This document shows, piece by piece, positions 7,901 through 16,295 of a stretch of 64,000 nucleotides of DNA; position 1 is the first letter of the stretch; every line of letters begins with the position of its first letter. Made by a program: the position numbers and the translations under genes. Below the pieces are notes generated by a model, which saw nothing but the letters and a program-made list of their open reading frames with translations, was not told the DNA's origin and made no database searches. The stretch comes from a bacterium (GTDB lineage Bacteria > JAJVIF01): NCBI GenBank assembly GCA_022072165.1, contig JAJVIF010000001.1, positions 1,553,353-1,617,352 of the forward strand, read 5' to 3'.

Positions 7901-9916
7901 TTCACGCTGCTCAAACGTGATAAGGAGGCGATTGGGGAACTTGGCGGCGACGATCTCGGGTCGCATCACGCTGCTGGACTCGAAGATGAAGAGGTCGGTG
8001 TCGCCTTCCTGCTGGCGGACCATCGATACCGGGTCACCCCAGACCGGGGCGGCAGGCAACTCGATGGCGGGGGCAGGGGCTTCCACGACGGGAGCCGGGG
8101 TCGGTTCCGGTTCGGGCAGCGCGACAGGCGCAACTGGTTCCGGCGTCTCGATGACCGGCTCGATCGCCGGTGCGGGAGTTGGCTCTTCGATGACCACCGG
8201 TTCCTCAACAACTGCGATCGGCTCTTCAATAGCAACCGGCGCTTCGACCGGAGCGGGCGCCGTGATTTCGGGGGCCGCAGGTGCTTCCTCGGTCGGCTGC
8301 TCGCGTTTCGGCGGAGCCTGGGGCAGGGTCATCGGGGTGTGATTTGAGGCCTCTGGCTGAGTCGCCGCTGCGGGTGCAAGGGTGGCCTCAGGCGCGGGAG
8401 TCTCCAGGACTGCCGGCACTTCAGCGACCGGCGCAGGTTCCACGATCGGTTCGGGAGCCGCTTCAACGACCTGGACTTCCTCCACAGCGGGGAGTTCCAG
8501 CGCCGGGGCCGGCGCAGGAGTCTCTTCGACCGGTGCGACTTCCGGGGCTACCGGAGGCGCAGGCACGCTGTCCTTGGAGGCCGGGACAAAGTCCACATGC
8601 CAGAGAGTTGGCTCGACCTGCTTGACGCTGACCTGCACGTCGCGGGTCGCGGTGGTGTTCAGCCGCCAGTTGATCTGGGCTTCAGGGCCGGCAGCGGTTT
8701 CCTTCAGCACGACCTGCATGTCCTGCACCAGGTCGCTGGAGAGGGGGATGGTGTACCGGTCGCCAACACCGGCGGGGAGGGCCACGCGGGCACCCCGGAC
8801 GGTATAGACCTGGCGATCGGGATAGCTCAGGCGCTCCAGCTCACCCTGGAAGGGGGCGTTACCGATGACGATAAAGCGCTCGCCCTCGGGGGTCGGCTGG
8901 TACTGAATCTGGGTAATGGTGAGTCCGGCGGCATTCTGGCCACCGGCGAGGACCGCGATCTGCTCACCGCTTCCCGCTGCAGGTGGAGCGGGCGGGAGCG
9001 GAAGGCCAGGCAGTGGCGCTGGCTCCGGAGTGGTGAGCGCCGAAAAGCGGACATCGAGCTGCAACTGCGATCCACTCAGGCGGATGAACTCGTTGCTGAG
9101 GGTATGTCCCACTGGCGGGTCGAGGGTCAGGAGGAGCAGGACCCCGCCGTTGGCCTCGTTGACGATTTCGAACTCGCGCACGACCGCGCCTTCAACCGGG
9201 GCGTTGAACGAATCTTTTGCGGCGGTCGCCGGGATGCGGAAGCGGGCATCGTTGAAGCGGCAGAGGAGCCGCGGCCCATCCAGGGTCACGACTGGCTCAC
9301 TCAACGGGCCATCGGCCTCGAAGCGGAAGCGGTCATGATCCGCGCCGAACTTTTCATGGACCAGCTTGGTGATGGTAGCCGGACCGGTTGGGGTCGCGAC
9401 GGGGGTGGCGTCATACGCATCAATCGGGCGTCCGGCAGTGAGATTCTCCCGGGCGGCGGCGGACAACGGGGTGTCGGCCACGATGACCTGCCCACCGGCA
9501 GTGGGGAGAACCAGCCGATCCTGCAGGCTCGCGGGATCGATGGCTTTGTCGAAGACCAGGACCAGGCGTCCGACCGGCGGCTGGGTGCTCTGCTGGAGCA
9601 CCTTCAGGCTGACCACGGATTCCAGATGGATCGGGAAGACCCGGGGGTTGCCCTCGTTGTAGCGGACGGTGACGCCGGCGTAGTCGAGGATCAGGCGGGG
9701 AGGGTCTGCGAGGACTTCCACCGTGGGAGTGGGGAGGGTGCCTTCCGCCTGGAGTGCGACTCGCAGGAGATGTTCATCGACCCGGAACTGGACACTGCTG
9801 ATGGTGGGTGCCGCTGCCTGGGCGATGCCCAGCAGGAACATCAGCCAGAGGCCGATGAAGGCAGCCACCGGGCGTGCCGAAGCGGTCCGGGGGGGAAGGG
9901 TTTGTGGGGCTGACAT
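4910..9916 (-). CDS. pilQ: PilQ-type type IV pilus secretin, very large
   Basis: The 1,668-residue product is about twice the usual PilQ length. After a signal peptide (cleaved near AQAAAP, about residue 34) come several AMIN-like beta domains (roughly 37-135, 180-285, 330-450, 640-760, 1080-1180). They alternate with long Ala/Pro/Glu/Val linkers. Two STN-type domains follow the same logic (about 815-890 and 1245-1310). The secretin core occupies about 1320-1650, with the hallmark VVGGILND and IPFFGDLPLLGKLFK motifs. It should form the outer-membrane channel for the pilus, with AMIN domains binding peptidoglycan. AGGAG lies 11 nt before the ATG. It follows pilM, N, O and two pilP-like genes. 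Confidence 0.93.
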   Translation of the reverse strand: MSAPQTLPPRTASARPVAAFIGLWLMFLLGIAQAAAPTISSVQFRVDEHLLRVALQAEGTLPTPTVEVLADPPRLILDYAGVTVRYNEGNPRVFPIHLESVVSLKVLQQSTQPPVGRLVLVFDKAIDPASLQDRLVLPTAGGQVIVADTPLSAAARENLTAGRPIDAYDATPVATPTGPATITKLVHEKFGADHDRFRFEADGPLSEPVVTLDGPRLLCRFNDARFRIPATAAKDSFNAPVEGAVVREFEIVNEANGGVLLLLTLDPPVGHTLSNEFIRLSGSQLQLDVRFSALTTPEPAPLPGLPLPPAPPAAGSGEQIAVLAGGQNAAGLTITQIQYQPTPEGERFIVIGNAPFQGELERLSYPDRQVYTVRGARVALPAGVGDRYTIPLSSDLVQDMQVVLKETAAGPEAQINWRLNTTATRDVQVSVKQVEPTLWHVDFVPASKDSVPAPPVAPEVAPVEETPAPAPALELPAVEEVQVVEAAPEPIVEPAPVAEVPAVLETPAPEATLAPAAATQPEASNHTPMTLPQAPPKREQPTEEAPAAPEITAPAPVEAPVAIEEPIAVVEEPVVIEEPTPAPAIEPVIETPEPVAPVALPEPEPTPAPVVEAPAPAIELPAAPVWGDPVSMVRQQEGDTDLFIFESSSVMRPEIVAAKFPNRLLITFEQREVNFDGLAMGKTRFFKGAAASSVRLMKGKTPEQVVVQIALDRPLEAVTYDFAVEGTRSTLRIVTNTPVAPVAPVMETPVVIEEPAPVIETPAPAVEAPVVEETPAPAIEAPVAAVEEVTPAPAEVPLAKKEIFSFSLKQLPIEEFMNIAMGEILQAPYEIAPSAAGRVVSLELKGATLFQFLQAMKRENGVHYKKVDGVYRFYTLDPAPVATPPAQEPPAPLAIERPQPAPAPEPEPEPMVEIPAIQTELPSPEPTPVIVEEAPAMEVPVVIEPELSDAERQAETERLAAASATPPQTDPEAFESAPTPEPAIVVEEPAPAAVEPTPAVEPVRPTKSARPAPVRIEEPKDTPTKDNAPAIDPTPEPAPKALDAPAITGQAAITGISHRVENGQDVFEISYTGTLGEPMVNWLNYPAQLALSFLNTKMASPDAGRQQQSAGDRFDALKLWSGGTDQEPAARVSLYLREGLKAEGLNYNISHRMPGTLLISVTGQARPAARDAGTATAPPKADDPAPAREAVKIEDGSPAAAPAGAPSTQKRTGRYFNHFDPTRSANDPVNVVDEPLVTLDLRSAAAADVISTIADSYNLSISVEPSVKQEITVKVYEKPLTIVFDLIAAQAGVKWFLSDAGIYIFASEAKLRQDYGDSFQDVVVYEPRYASATQMQQALRQLRMLDNNDVTLFRQQRSGGNSQGGVSNATEKLLIRVTPGRRDLVMRVLDEIDSAPVQVRLDVKIMRVSQTAAKRSGLDWIINNGGQEPGAVTFSLQEKAPSTSGFDPITGAPIPTRGRPDNDIIGGFERDISSSRINIQAVLNYLETNNEAVSVANPNLVVANGQTGTLFVGETVPFRSTFQVSDFGRVTQRISQQQIGLQLQFSARADLERGLVSLSVTPNLSSLIGVSDIGPRTGDNNFTINLVIPSGESFVVGGILNDSTTASENRIPFFGDLPLLGKLFKSKSKNLDRSELILVFTPTILDIYAQPMYFPPRAGSSHLPGGGH

Positions 9917-10127
9917 AGATGAACTGACTCCTACGACGGTCGGACTGGAACGCTCGTGCCGATATGTCAGCCCCCGCAGGGCAGGCTGACCACCGAAGTC
10001 ACTCTGCGCTATGCCTGTCGGCCCCTGCTCTCAGAGAACCGACGGACCTCTCACACCCCTGAGCGGATACCGCCGCGGCATTGTAGGCCCCGCGTCTGCT
10101 CCGCTCAAGCGTGCACATGCTGTGCCG

Positions 10128-10685
10128 TTATTCGGCCAGCTCTGGCACGGACCGGATCACCAGGTGGCTCCCCGCCCGGATCACCTGTAGCCCGGTATCG
10201 GGATCCCGGGGGAGCATCCCCACCAGCGACCCCTCCTCTGCACTAAAGACCACGGCTGTCGGTGCCACTTCCAGCACTTCCAGCGTCAGGTCACCGATGC
10301 GGACGGTGTCGCCCGCGGAAAGTTTGACGACGGTCCCATCGAGGGCGACAAGCGCCTGGGTCCGTCCCTGCAGGGTCAGCACGCCCTGCATGCGGCTCCG
10401 GTCCAGGAGTTCCTGAAACCGGTCGAAGGTCGTCGGTCCGGAAGGGACCAACGCTCCCAGTGGTACCGGCGGCAGGGGCTGCAGCTGTCCCCGGATGCCG
10501 CCCTCGACGGCGGGCGGCGCGAAGGGGCCGACCGGGTCGAACGGATTGGAGCGTCCGGACTGGCTCTCCCAGGGAGGGAGTCCGGCTTCCTGGGCCAGCG
10601 CAGGCATGACGCCACCACCACTCAGGAGTCCCACCACGACGAATGGGAGCAGGCGGGGCACGATGGTCCTGGACTGATCAGGCAT
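10128..10685 (-). CDS. PilP-like pilus assembly protein (second copy)
   Basis: The start at 10685 is preferred: GGGAGGAG ends 9 nt upstream, whereas an in-frame GTG at 10694 overlaps that SD. The 185-residue product has a signal peptide, a Pro-rich linker with NPFDP, then a small beta domain. That domain runs from GVLTLQGRTQALVALDG through LSAGDTVRIGDLTLEVLEV, which resembles the PilP periplasmic fold. PilP connects the PilN/PilO inner-membrane platform to the secretin, and pilQ follows 211 bp downstream. A longer PilP-like gene lies just upstream, so this is probably a duplicated component. It lacks the typical lipobox of proteobacterial PilP. Confidence 0.72.
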   Translation of the reverse strand: MPDQSRTIVPRLLPFVVVGLLSGGGVMPALAQEAGLPPWESQSGRSNPFDPVGPFAPPAVEGGIRGQLQPLPPVPLGALVPSGPTTFDRFQELLDRSRMQGVLTLQGRTQALVALDGTVVKLSAGDTVRIGDLTLEVLEVAPTAVVFSAEEGSLVGMLPRDPDTGLQVIRAGSHLVIRSVPELAE

Positions 10686-10716
10686 CGATGGCACCTCCTC
10701 CCTGCGCCTGGGAGCG

Positions 10717-11625
10717 CTACTTCTTCTTGTCTTTTTCGTCGCCCGAGACGATCACGATGCCGCGATCCCCTTCACCGACGTAGAGGTTGCCCCCGCCCGT
10801 GAGGGAGAGGATCCCCGAGAGGTCGCTGCCGACGGTTTGCACGATCACGGTATCGGTGGTGATGTCCTTAACCTTGATCGTGTAGTCCTTTTCGTCGTAC
10901 TCATCGCCGACCCGGAGGCGGACAGTCCGCTTGCCAAACACGATGATGGCCGTCCGTCGGTTCCCCTCGGCGGTCACGATTCCCACCAGCTTGGAGGAGT
11001 CCAGGAAGCGCTGGAACGCCTCCTGCAGCGACTGGAGTTTCAGGCCCCCGGCCGGTGGGTAGTAGGGCGGTGGGGGGGTGCTGTCCAGGATGAGCTGATG
11101 GAACGGCAGCGGCTTCACGATCTGCGGATCGTAGGGATTGGTGCGCGGGGCGCGGCTGTTCCAGGGGGGGCGTCCCCCGGCGAAGTTCGTCATCTGCCGG
11201 ACATCGGTTTCGTTCGGCTGGATGTGGTACTTCATGTACGCCTGGACGCGCGCAATGATGGCCTTGGTTTCTTCGGCGGTGGGCTTCTTCCGGAAATGCT
11301 GATCCAGCGATGACGCATCCGGCGGCAGATCGCCGGGCTTCTGCCGGGTGTCCGGCGCTGGGGGCGGTGTGCTGGCGGCGGCGGGGTCCGCAGCTGGGGC
11401 TTCGGCAGCGGTCTCGGAAGCGGCGGCTTCCGCAGCTTTCGCGGAGTTGCCCCCCTCGACCCCTTCCTTGATCCCCTCGCCGGCCGCTTTCCCCGCCTTC
11501 TGGATGTTCACCCCCTGCTGGGCGAACACGGGCGAAATCGCGAGCATCCCCAGACAGAGCAGCACCCAGCCCCCCCACAACGGCGGGAGGGCCCGGGAGA
11601 CCGAAGATGTGGTGGTCAAGCGCAT
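10717..11625 (-). CDS. pilP: PilP-like pilus assembly protein (first copy)
   Basis: ATG at 11625 has AAGGAG 7 nt upstream; an earlier ATG at 11646 overlaps the pilO stop but lacks an SD. The 302-residue product has a signal peptide ending near VFAQQ, an Ala/Glu/Pro-rich linker, NPYDPQIVKPLPF and a C-terminal beta domain. That domain contains GIVTAEGNRRTAIIVFGK and VRLRVGDEYDEKDYTIKVKDI, matching the PilP pattern of a strand-rich module that displays a value and offset. It ends in a Lys/Asp tail. Position between pilO and pilQ supports the call. The linker is unusually long. Confidence 0.75.
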   Translation of the reverse strand: MRLTTTSSVSRALPPLWGGWVLLCLGMLAISPVFAQQGVNIQKAGKAAGEGIKEGVEGGNSAKAAEAAASETAAEAPAADPAAASTPPPAPDTRQKPGDLPPDASSLDQHFRKKPTAEETKAIIARVQAYMKYHIQPNETDVRQMTNFAGGRPPWNSRAPRTNPYDPQIVKPLPFHQLILDSTPPPPYYPPAGGLKLQSLQEAFQRFLDSSKLVGIVTAEGNRRTAIIVFGKRTVRLRVGDEYDEKDYTIKVKDITTDTVIVQTVGSDLSGILSLTGGGNLYVGEGDRGIVIVSGDEKDKKK

Positions 11626-11645
11626 GAGGCGCTCCTTTTCCGGCA

Positions 11646-12491
11646 TCAGTTCGCAGCCGCCGCTTCAGCAGCCGCTGTCGCCGGATCCTTTTCAGCCTTG
11701 GCGTTGAGCAGCGCTGTCGGATCCTGGTTCAGCTGCTCGTAGATGATGTTCCGGTCGGCATAGACAATGATCACGCAGTCGAGCTGGAAGGGACGGGAGT
11801 CCCCCACCCCGGTCTTGGGCGTGATGCGGACCGAGGTCGCCTGCAGCAACGGCTTGTCGTTCGCGACCAACCAGAGGAACCGTTTGATGTTGCTGTAGGT
11901 GCCAGTCGCCTGGATGCGATACCGATGCCGCTCGTAGCCCTTGGTGAGGGCGATCTTTTCCATCGGCATCCCGGCGGCGATGCTGTCGTAGAACGCCCAG
12001 CGGTCCATGGGGCTGGAGGAATCGCGGAATTGCGGCAGCTTCCCTTCCAGTCCCTCCATCGCCTTCTGGAACGACTGGATGTTCTTCATGAACTTGTCGG
12101 TCTCGTTGATGTTCGGGACCACATCCGCCAGTTTGACGGCATCCGGTTTGCCCGGCATGGGCGCGCTCACCGGGAGACCCGTGCTGTCGAGGTTGCACGC
12201 CAGCAACAGGTCGTAGATCCGCTTGGTGCGATCCGGCGCGGAGAAGGTGGTGGGAATATCGAGCCGAATGAGGTCGCGATCCTTGTCGATGGTCTCGGAC
12301 ACAGGACGGAACTTGTTCTCGTGCACGAGAATGGAGTCCATCACTGTTGTCTGGGCCAGGACTTTCGTCAGCTTCTCGTTCTGGACCTCGATTTCTTCGA
12401 GGGCCGGGGTCCGGTAGAAGATGTTGTAGTTGATCAGGATGATCGCGACGAGGGCGATGGTCCCGAAGATCTGGATGTAGATCTTGAGCAT
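11646..12491 (-). CDS. pilO: PilO-like inner-membrane pilus alignment protein
   Basis: ATG at 12491 has AGGAGG 4-5 nt upstream and lies 8 nt after the pilN stop. The 281-residue protein has one N-terminal membrane helix (IQIFGTIALVAIILINYNIFY), a coiled-coil-like segment and a periplasmic ferredoxin-like domain with YRIQATGTYSNIKRFLWLV. That segment is the recognisable PilO strand-helix pattern. PilO dimerises with PilN and links PilM in the cytoplasm to PilP and the secretin. The C-terminus is Ala/Glu-rich. Longer than most PilO proteins (about 200-210 residues). Confidence 0.85.
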   Translation of the reverse strand: MLKIYIQIFGTIALVAIILINYNIFYRTPALEEIEVQNEKLTKVLAQTTVMDSILVHENKFRPVSETIDKDRDLIRLDIPTTFSAPDRTKRIYDLLLACNLDSTGLPVSAPMPGKPDAVKLADVVPNINETDKFMKNIQSFQKAMEGLEGKLPQFRDSSSPMDRWAFYDSIAAGMPMEKIALTKGYERHRYRIQATGTYSNIKRFLWLVANDKPLLQATSVRITPKTGVGDSRPFQLDCVIIVYADRNIIYEQLNQDPTALLNAKAEKDPATAAAEAAAAN

Positions 12492-12499
12492 GTGCCCTC

Positions 12500-13105
12500 C
12501 TAGTTGCTCTCGAGTTGCGGGACTTCGATGAAGTACCACTTTTCGACGCTGAAGGTGTAGTTACTGGTCAGGACCCACTGCCCCTGGAGCTGACTCTTCG
12601 TGTAGCCGTTCGTCCGGATGTTGACGAACTCCTGGGCGTTGATCAGATTCGAGTGGAGCGTGTAAAGCGGGGCATAGGAGGTCCCGGCAGCCACCACCGT
12701 GATGCTGACCCCCGGCCAGCCCTTCTTGGCACCGGTAAAGCGCATGTTCTGGAGCCAGACCCCCTCGGGCAGCATCTCTTCAACCCGGTTGTACACCGCC
12801 CACCAGGGGGGATTCGCCAGCCGCAGTTGCAGGATGCTCCGCAGGTAGCCATTCACCACCCGCGCTTTGCCCTGCAAGGGCAGGAACTGCACGGCCCGCT
12901 TCTGCTTCAGGTCGAGCTCGGTCTGCTTCGTTTGCAGGGTATTGGCGAGGTCCTTCTTGCGATTCTCCAGCTGGGTGAAGTTCAGGAACACACCCAGTCC
13001 CACCGTCAGCAGGACCGCCGCCGCCACCAGGGGGAAGGAGCGCCATTCCGGTTTGGGACGGTACTCCTCTGGCAGAAAGTCGATAAACAGGTCTTCCCTA
13101 TTCAT
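12500..13105 (-). CDS. pilN: PilN-like inner-membrane pilus assembly protein
   Basis: The N-terminus MNREDLFIDFLPEEYRPKPE is the short cytoplasmic motif by which PilN binds PilM. One membrane helix follows (about residues 26-44), then a coiled-coil and a periplasmic ferredoxin-like domain of about 100 residues with LPEGVWLQNMRF. Length (201) fits the family. The start overlaps the pilM stop by 8 bp, indicating translational coupling. Confidence 0.9.
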   Translation of the reverse strand: MNREDLFIDFLPEEYRPKPEWRSFPLVAAAVLLTVGLGVFLNFTQLENRKKDLANTLQTKQTELDLKQKRAVQFLPLQGKARVVNGYLRSILQLRLANPPWWAVYNRVEEMLPEGVWLQNMRFTGAKKGWPGVSITVVAAGTSYAPLYTLHSNLINAQEFVNIRTNGYTKSQLQGQWVLTSNYTFSVEKWYFIEVPQLESN

Positions 13106-14309
13106 CGCTCACCCCCAATCCCCGGATGGCGAGGCCGACGGCAGGAGAGAAGACTGGGGCGTAGCGTCCCAGCAGGTTCTCATCCAGCTCCGCGGCGGTG
13201 GCATCGAGATCGGAGAAGGGATCGCCTGCCAGCACGGGCATACCGAGCTTCTCCGCCATGAAGTCAAGGAACTTTTGGCCGTAGGGGTAATACCCATCGA
13301 CCACGGCAAAGCCGATTTCTGCGGAGTCTTTGCCGAAGGACTGCCCGTAGCGGATGGTGTTCAGCGTCTCGTCTACCAGGTCGGTGATAAGTTGCTCCAC
13401 CCGACCCAGCCCGCGACGTTCCACCTGCGCCTGAATGCTTTCCACTGCACTTTCGGCGAAGGCGGTGGAGGTGGCGAAGGGGTCGAAGGCCTCGAAGGGA
13501 TTGGGCGCTTCGGTCGGATCGGGCTCCGGTTCCTGTTCAATCACCGGCTCTGGCATCACCGGGACGGCAGAGTAATCGTCTTCCTGCAGCGACTCATCAA
13601 ACATCGGCGCCTCGCCGAGCTGCTCGAGGAACTGCTGCGCACCAATGGGGAGGGAACGCACCAGCCGCACTGCGCCAGCATGGACGATAGAGAGGTCGGT
13701 GCAGCGGTCGTTGACCGTGATCAGCACGAACTCATCGCCGTGATCGCGAATGAAGGGGCTGCGGCGCTCCGCGCGCCAGGCGGCGACCGCAGTAAGGTCG
13801 ATGGCCAGTGGCTCCATGTCGGACTGCTGGATCGCTTCTGCCAGGGCGACCACCGGCTCACGCTCGGCGGCCATGATGAGGACCTCCACCTTCTCGGTGT
13901 TGTCTTCGGCGGACTCATAGACCCGGGTGACTTTGTAGTCGAAGAGGTTCGGGATCTCGCCCGTGGCTTCAGGGAGCGAGGCTTCGGTCTCGAACTGGAT
14001 CGCCTTGCGCAGCTCTTTCTTGTTCATGCTGGGCAGGGTGATGGGTCGAATGATGACCCGGTCGGCATCCAGGCTGGAGACGACATGCCGGGCGCGCACA
14101 TTCATGCTGGAGAGGAGGCGGGCGACGGCTCCGGCGACGAGGGCGGGATTTTCCATCCGATGACCGGTGTAGGCCTCGGGAGGAGTTTCGGTCCAGCCGA
14201 CATTCACCAGGCGTGCGACTTCTCCGGTACGCTCGACTTCGACCGCACGGATCAGCGTCGCGCCCACCTGGAGCCCGACCACGCGTTTGAGCTTTTTCCG
14301 GCCAAACAT
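13098..14309 (-). CDS. pilM: PilM-like actin-fold cytoplasmic pilus assembly ATPase
   Basis: ATG at 14309 gives MFGRKK and then VVGLQVGATLIRAVEVE, the first phosphate-binding loop of the FtsA/actin fold as found in PilM. The motifs SLDADRVIIRPITLPSM and LRKAIQFETE are characteristic of PilM. GGAGG lies 11 nt upstream, and a candidate -10 (TACTCT, 14341-14336) lies further up. The 403-residue length exceeds the usual 350 because of an acidic, Pro-rich insert (around residues 255-300) containing EQEPEPDPTEAPN. PilM anchors the PilN N-terminus in the cytoplasm and heads the pilMNOPQ operon here. Confidence 0.9.
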   Translation of the reverse strand: MFGRKKLKRVVGLQVGATLIRAVEVERTGEVARLVNVGWTETPPEAYTGHRMENPALVAGAVARLLSSMNVRARHVVSSLDADRVIIRPITLPSMNKKELRKAIQFETEASLPEATGEIPNLFDYKVTRVYESAEDNTEKVEVLIMAAEREPVVALAEAIQQSDMEPLAIDLTAVAAWRAERRSPFIRDHGDEFVLITVNDRCTDLSIVHAGAVRLVRSLPIGAQQFLEQLGEAPMFDESLQEDDYSAVPVMPEPVIEQEPEPDPTEAPNPFEAFDPFATSTAFAESAVESIQAQVERRGLGRVEQLITDLVDETLNTIRYGQSFGKDSAEIGFAVVDGYYPYGQKFLDFMAEKLGMPVLAGDPFSDLDATAAELDENLLGRYAPVFSPAVGLAIRGLGVSDE

Positions 14310-14490
14310 AGAGCCGTTGGCCTCCACGCACCGACAGAGTATCCCGGTGGCAGCCACCAGGCGGGTGTCGTTCCCTGAAGATTGCCTAGATTAGCAAGGC
14401 AACCGCGAGGCCGTCAACCTTCGACAGCCCTTCTTTACCTGTTGCCGGCCTGCTGGCCGACCCTGCTGTGTGCCTGACATACGGCGGCCC

Positions 14491-14522
14491 CACGGCAGCA
14501 CGATACGACGGCTGCTGCCGTG
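14491..14522. terminator. Strong hairpin upstream of pilM
   Basis: CACGGCAGCA (14491-14500) pairs perfectly with TGCTGCCGTG (14513-14522) around a 12-nt loop. It sits in the 281-bp gap between the last pseudopilin gene (stop 14591) and pilM (start 14309). No T-run follows on the minus strand. It may terminate, stabilise or attenuate the long pilin transcript, separating pilin from assembly-gene expression. Confidence 0.45.
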
Positions 14523-14590
14523 TGGCACGAATCAGGCCAGTTTTAAAGTCCTTTAAGTGGGGACAAGTGTGCATGACCAGTGGATTATGT

Positions 14591-15151
14591 CTACCGGTCG
14601 GGGATCGGGCGCAAACTATAAGTACCGATATCTGGCGTCAGTCCGTACAGCGGTGTCGGTGAGAGCCGGTTCGTCGCCGGATCGATGCTCACCCCCAGAT
14701 AGCGCTCCTGAAAGCCGATGGGACGGAGCACGATCGCGAAGTAATTGCTCGTTGAGCGGAGATTCCCGGCGTCCTGCGTGTACGGCAGGATTTCGATGTC
14801 GTAGCCGTCCATCGGACCGCGCACCACCAGCATCCCGGGTGGCGGGGCATAGTTGGCCCAGGCCCGGGGGAGATGCCCCCGGTTCACCATGTCGGTCCAG
14901 AGGGCTCCCGGACTCCCGTAACGCTGTCCGGGTCCCCAGTGGGGGTACTCCCCGTTTTTCACCATGAACGTGGTGTAGGCGTTCACCAGCCCCTTGATCT
15001 GCGCGACTGCCTGGGCTTCCCGGGCCTGGACTCGCGCTTTGGTCACGGAGGCGACCGCCATCGCGACCAGGATGCCGATGATGGCCATCACGGTCAGAAG
15101 TTCAATGAGGGTGTAACCCACCCGGCGGGAGCTGAGGGAGCGCAGATGCAT
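14591..15151 (-). CDS. Type IV pseudopilin 12 (last of the tandem array)
   Basis: The prepilin signal is GYTLIELLTV after a short basic leader ending Arg-Val-Gly, with the conserved Glu at +5 and a single hydrophobic helix. Prepilin peptidase (not in this window) would cut after the Gly. The 186-residue product has a soluble head with EIEILPYTQ-like strands (MDGYDIEILPYTQD). It starts directly after the stop of the preceding pilin (0-nt gap). The head lacks the LRTF signature found near the end of many other members. Confidence 0.87.
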   Translation of the reverse strand: MHLRSLSSRRVGYTLIELLTVMAIIGILVAMAVASVTKARVQAREAQAVAQIKGLVNAYTTFMVKNGEYPHWGPGQRYGSPGALWTDMVNRGHLPRAWANYAPPPGMLVVRGPMDGYDIEILPYTQDAGNLRSTSNYFAIVLRPIGFQERYLGVSIDPATNRLSPTPLYGLTPDIGTYSLRPIPDR

Positions 15152-15787
15152 CTAGCCCCCCCCATCCGCGAAGGCGTAAATCGAGGCAGTCGTGAGATCA
15201 ACGCTCCGATTCGGCAGCTTGTAATACCGGGCGGTGTGGTCCCGGTTGTACGCCCGACCATTGATAATGGCGACGGTATTGCGCTGATAGGAGCCAGGAA
15301 TCGGCTGGAGCGCGACCGCATAGATCATCGACGGGTCTTCATTTGCGGTATCGACGCCCGGTCGATCAAACGGAAACAAGACCAGCTGGTAGCCGGGAGT
15401 CAGCAAGTCCGGGGTGTTGTAGGCAAAGCCAGAGTAACGCTGCGGGAGGAGTCCCTCATTCACCAGCCCCTGGAAGAGCGCCTGGGGATTGCGGTAGTGA
15501 AAGAACTGGATGTCGGTCTGTCCGTTGTTCTGATAGTGCGGATAGGTCTTGCCGTTGGTCATCCAGTACTGCTCGTAGGCGTTCTGGAGCTGATTCAGCG
15601 CGCCCAGAGCCGAGGCTTCATTCGCCTGGATGCGGGCTTCCCGGAGATACGCGAGGGAGACGGTCGCGAGAATCGTCATGATCGCAGCCACGGTCAGCAT
15701 TTCGATGAGGGTAAAGCCCCGGCCAGCCGCCCCCGGTCCGCGCAGGGCAGACACGGGGCGGCAGAGGCGGCAGATGAGGCGGGGCAT
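15152..15787 (-). CDS. Type IV pseudopilin 11
   Basis: RGFTLIEMLTV with Glu at +5 follows a 24-residue basic leader, longer than most in the array. The 211-residue product has the usual helix, then NQLQNAYEQYW and a Tyr/Gly-rich head that includes GYQLVLFPFDRPG and IYAVALQP. CAGGAG lies 12 nt before the ATG. The C-terminus diverges from the LRTF family seen in its neighbours. Role in pilus or pseudopilus structure is inferred from the signal sequence and position. Confidence 0.87.
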   Translation of the reverse strand: MPRLICRLCRPVSALRGPGAAGRGFTLIEMLTVAAIMTILATVSLAYLREARIQANEASALGALNQLQNAYEQYWMTNGKTYPHYQNNGQTDIQFFHYRNPQALFQGLVNEGLLPQRYSGFAYNTPDLLTPGYQLVLFPFDRPGVDTANEDPSMIYAVALQPIPGSYQRNTVAIINGRAYNRDHTARYYKLPNRSVDLTTASIYAFADGGG

Positions 15788-15822
15788 GACGACCAGCAGC
15801 TCCTGGAGTCGGGGTATCCGAC

Positions 15823-16254
15823 TTACACCGGGCGACCATCGGGGAGGGTGACAATCCCCTCATGATTAATGACGAACGTCGAGAGTCGCAGCCCCGAATT
15901 GCGGGGATAAGCGAAGACGGTGTAGGTCTGATTGTTCCCGGCATTCCGGAAGTCCAGGCTGTAAGACTGGATGAAGTAGCGCTTGTTGGCGAGACCGGAG
16001 TACGCCGCGGGGAGGTAGTTGCTGACCTCGCCCCAGACGGTGGTGTACCGCTGATTCCGGTTGAAGAACATTTCTTCCGCATCCGCCAGGCTCTTGAGGC
16101 TCTTGATGCAGGCCGCTTCGAGGGCGCTGCGCCGGGAACCATTAAGCGACGGGATCGCGATGGCTGCCAGGATGCCGATGATGCTGGAGACCACCAGCAA
16201 CTCGAGCAGCGTGAAGCCGCGACGGGGTTCGTAGGGGCGCAGGGCTCGGATCAT
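15823..16254 (-). CDS. Type IV pseudopilin 10
   Basis: RRGFTLLELLVVSSIIG gives a clear class-III signal with Glu at +5. The 143-residue product is the shortest of the array. Its alpha spine ends in SLKSLADAEEMFF, and the head finishes with TFVINHEGIVTL, a form of the LRTF-x-I-x-x-x-G-x-V signature shared with several neighbours. GAGGT lies 9 nt before the ATG. Confidence 0.88.
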   Translation of the reverse strand: MIRALRPYEPRRGFTLLELLVVSSIIGILAAIAIPSLNGSRRSALEAACIKSLKSLADAEEMFFNRNQRYTTVWGEVSNYLPAAYSGLANKRYFIQSYSLDFRNAGNNQTYTVFAYPRNSGLRLSTFVINHEGIVTLPDGRPV

Positions 16255-16295
16255 GACTGACGTACCTCTTTCTTTCCCGGCGATAGGCCGGGCGG

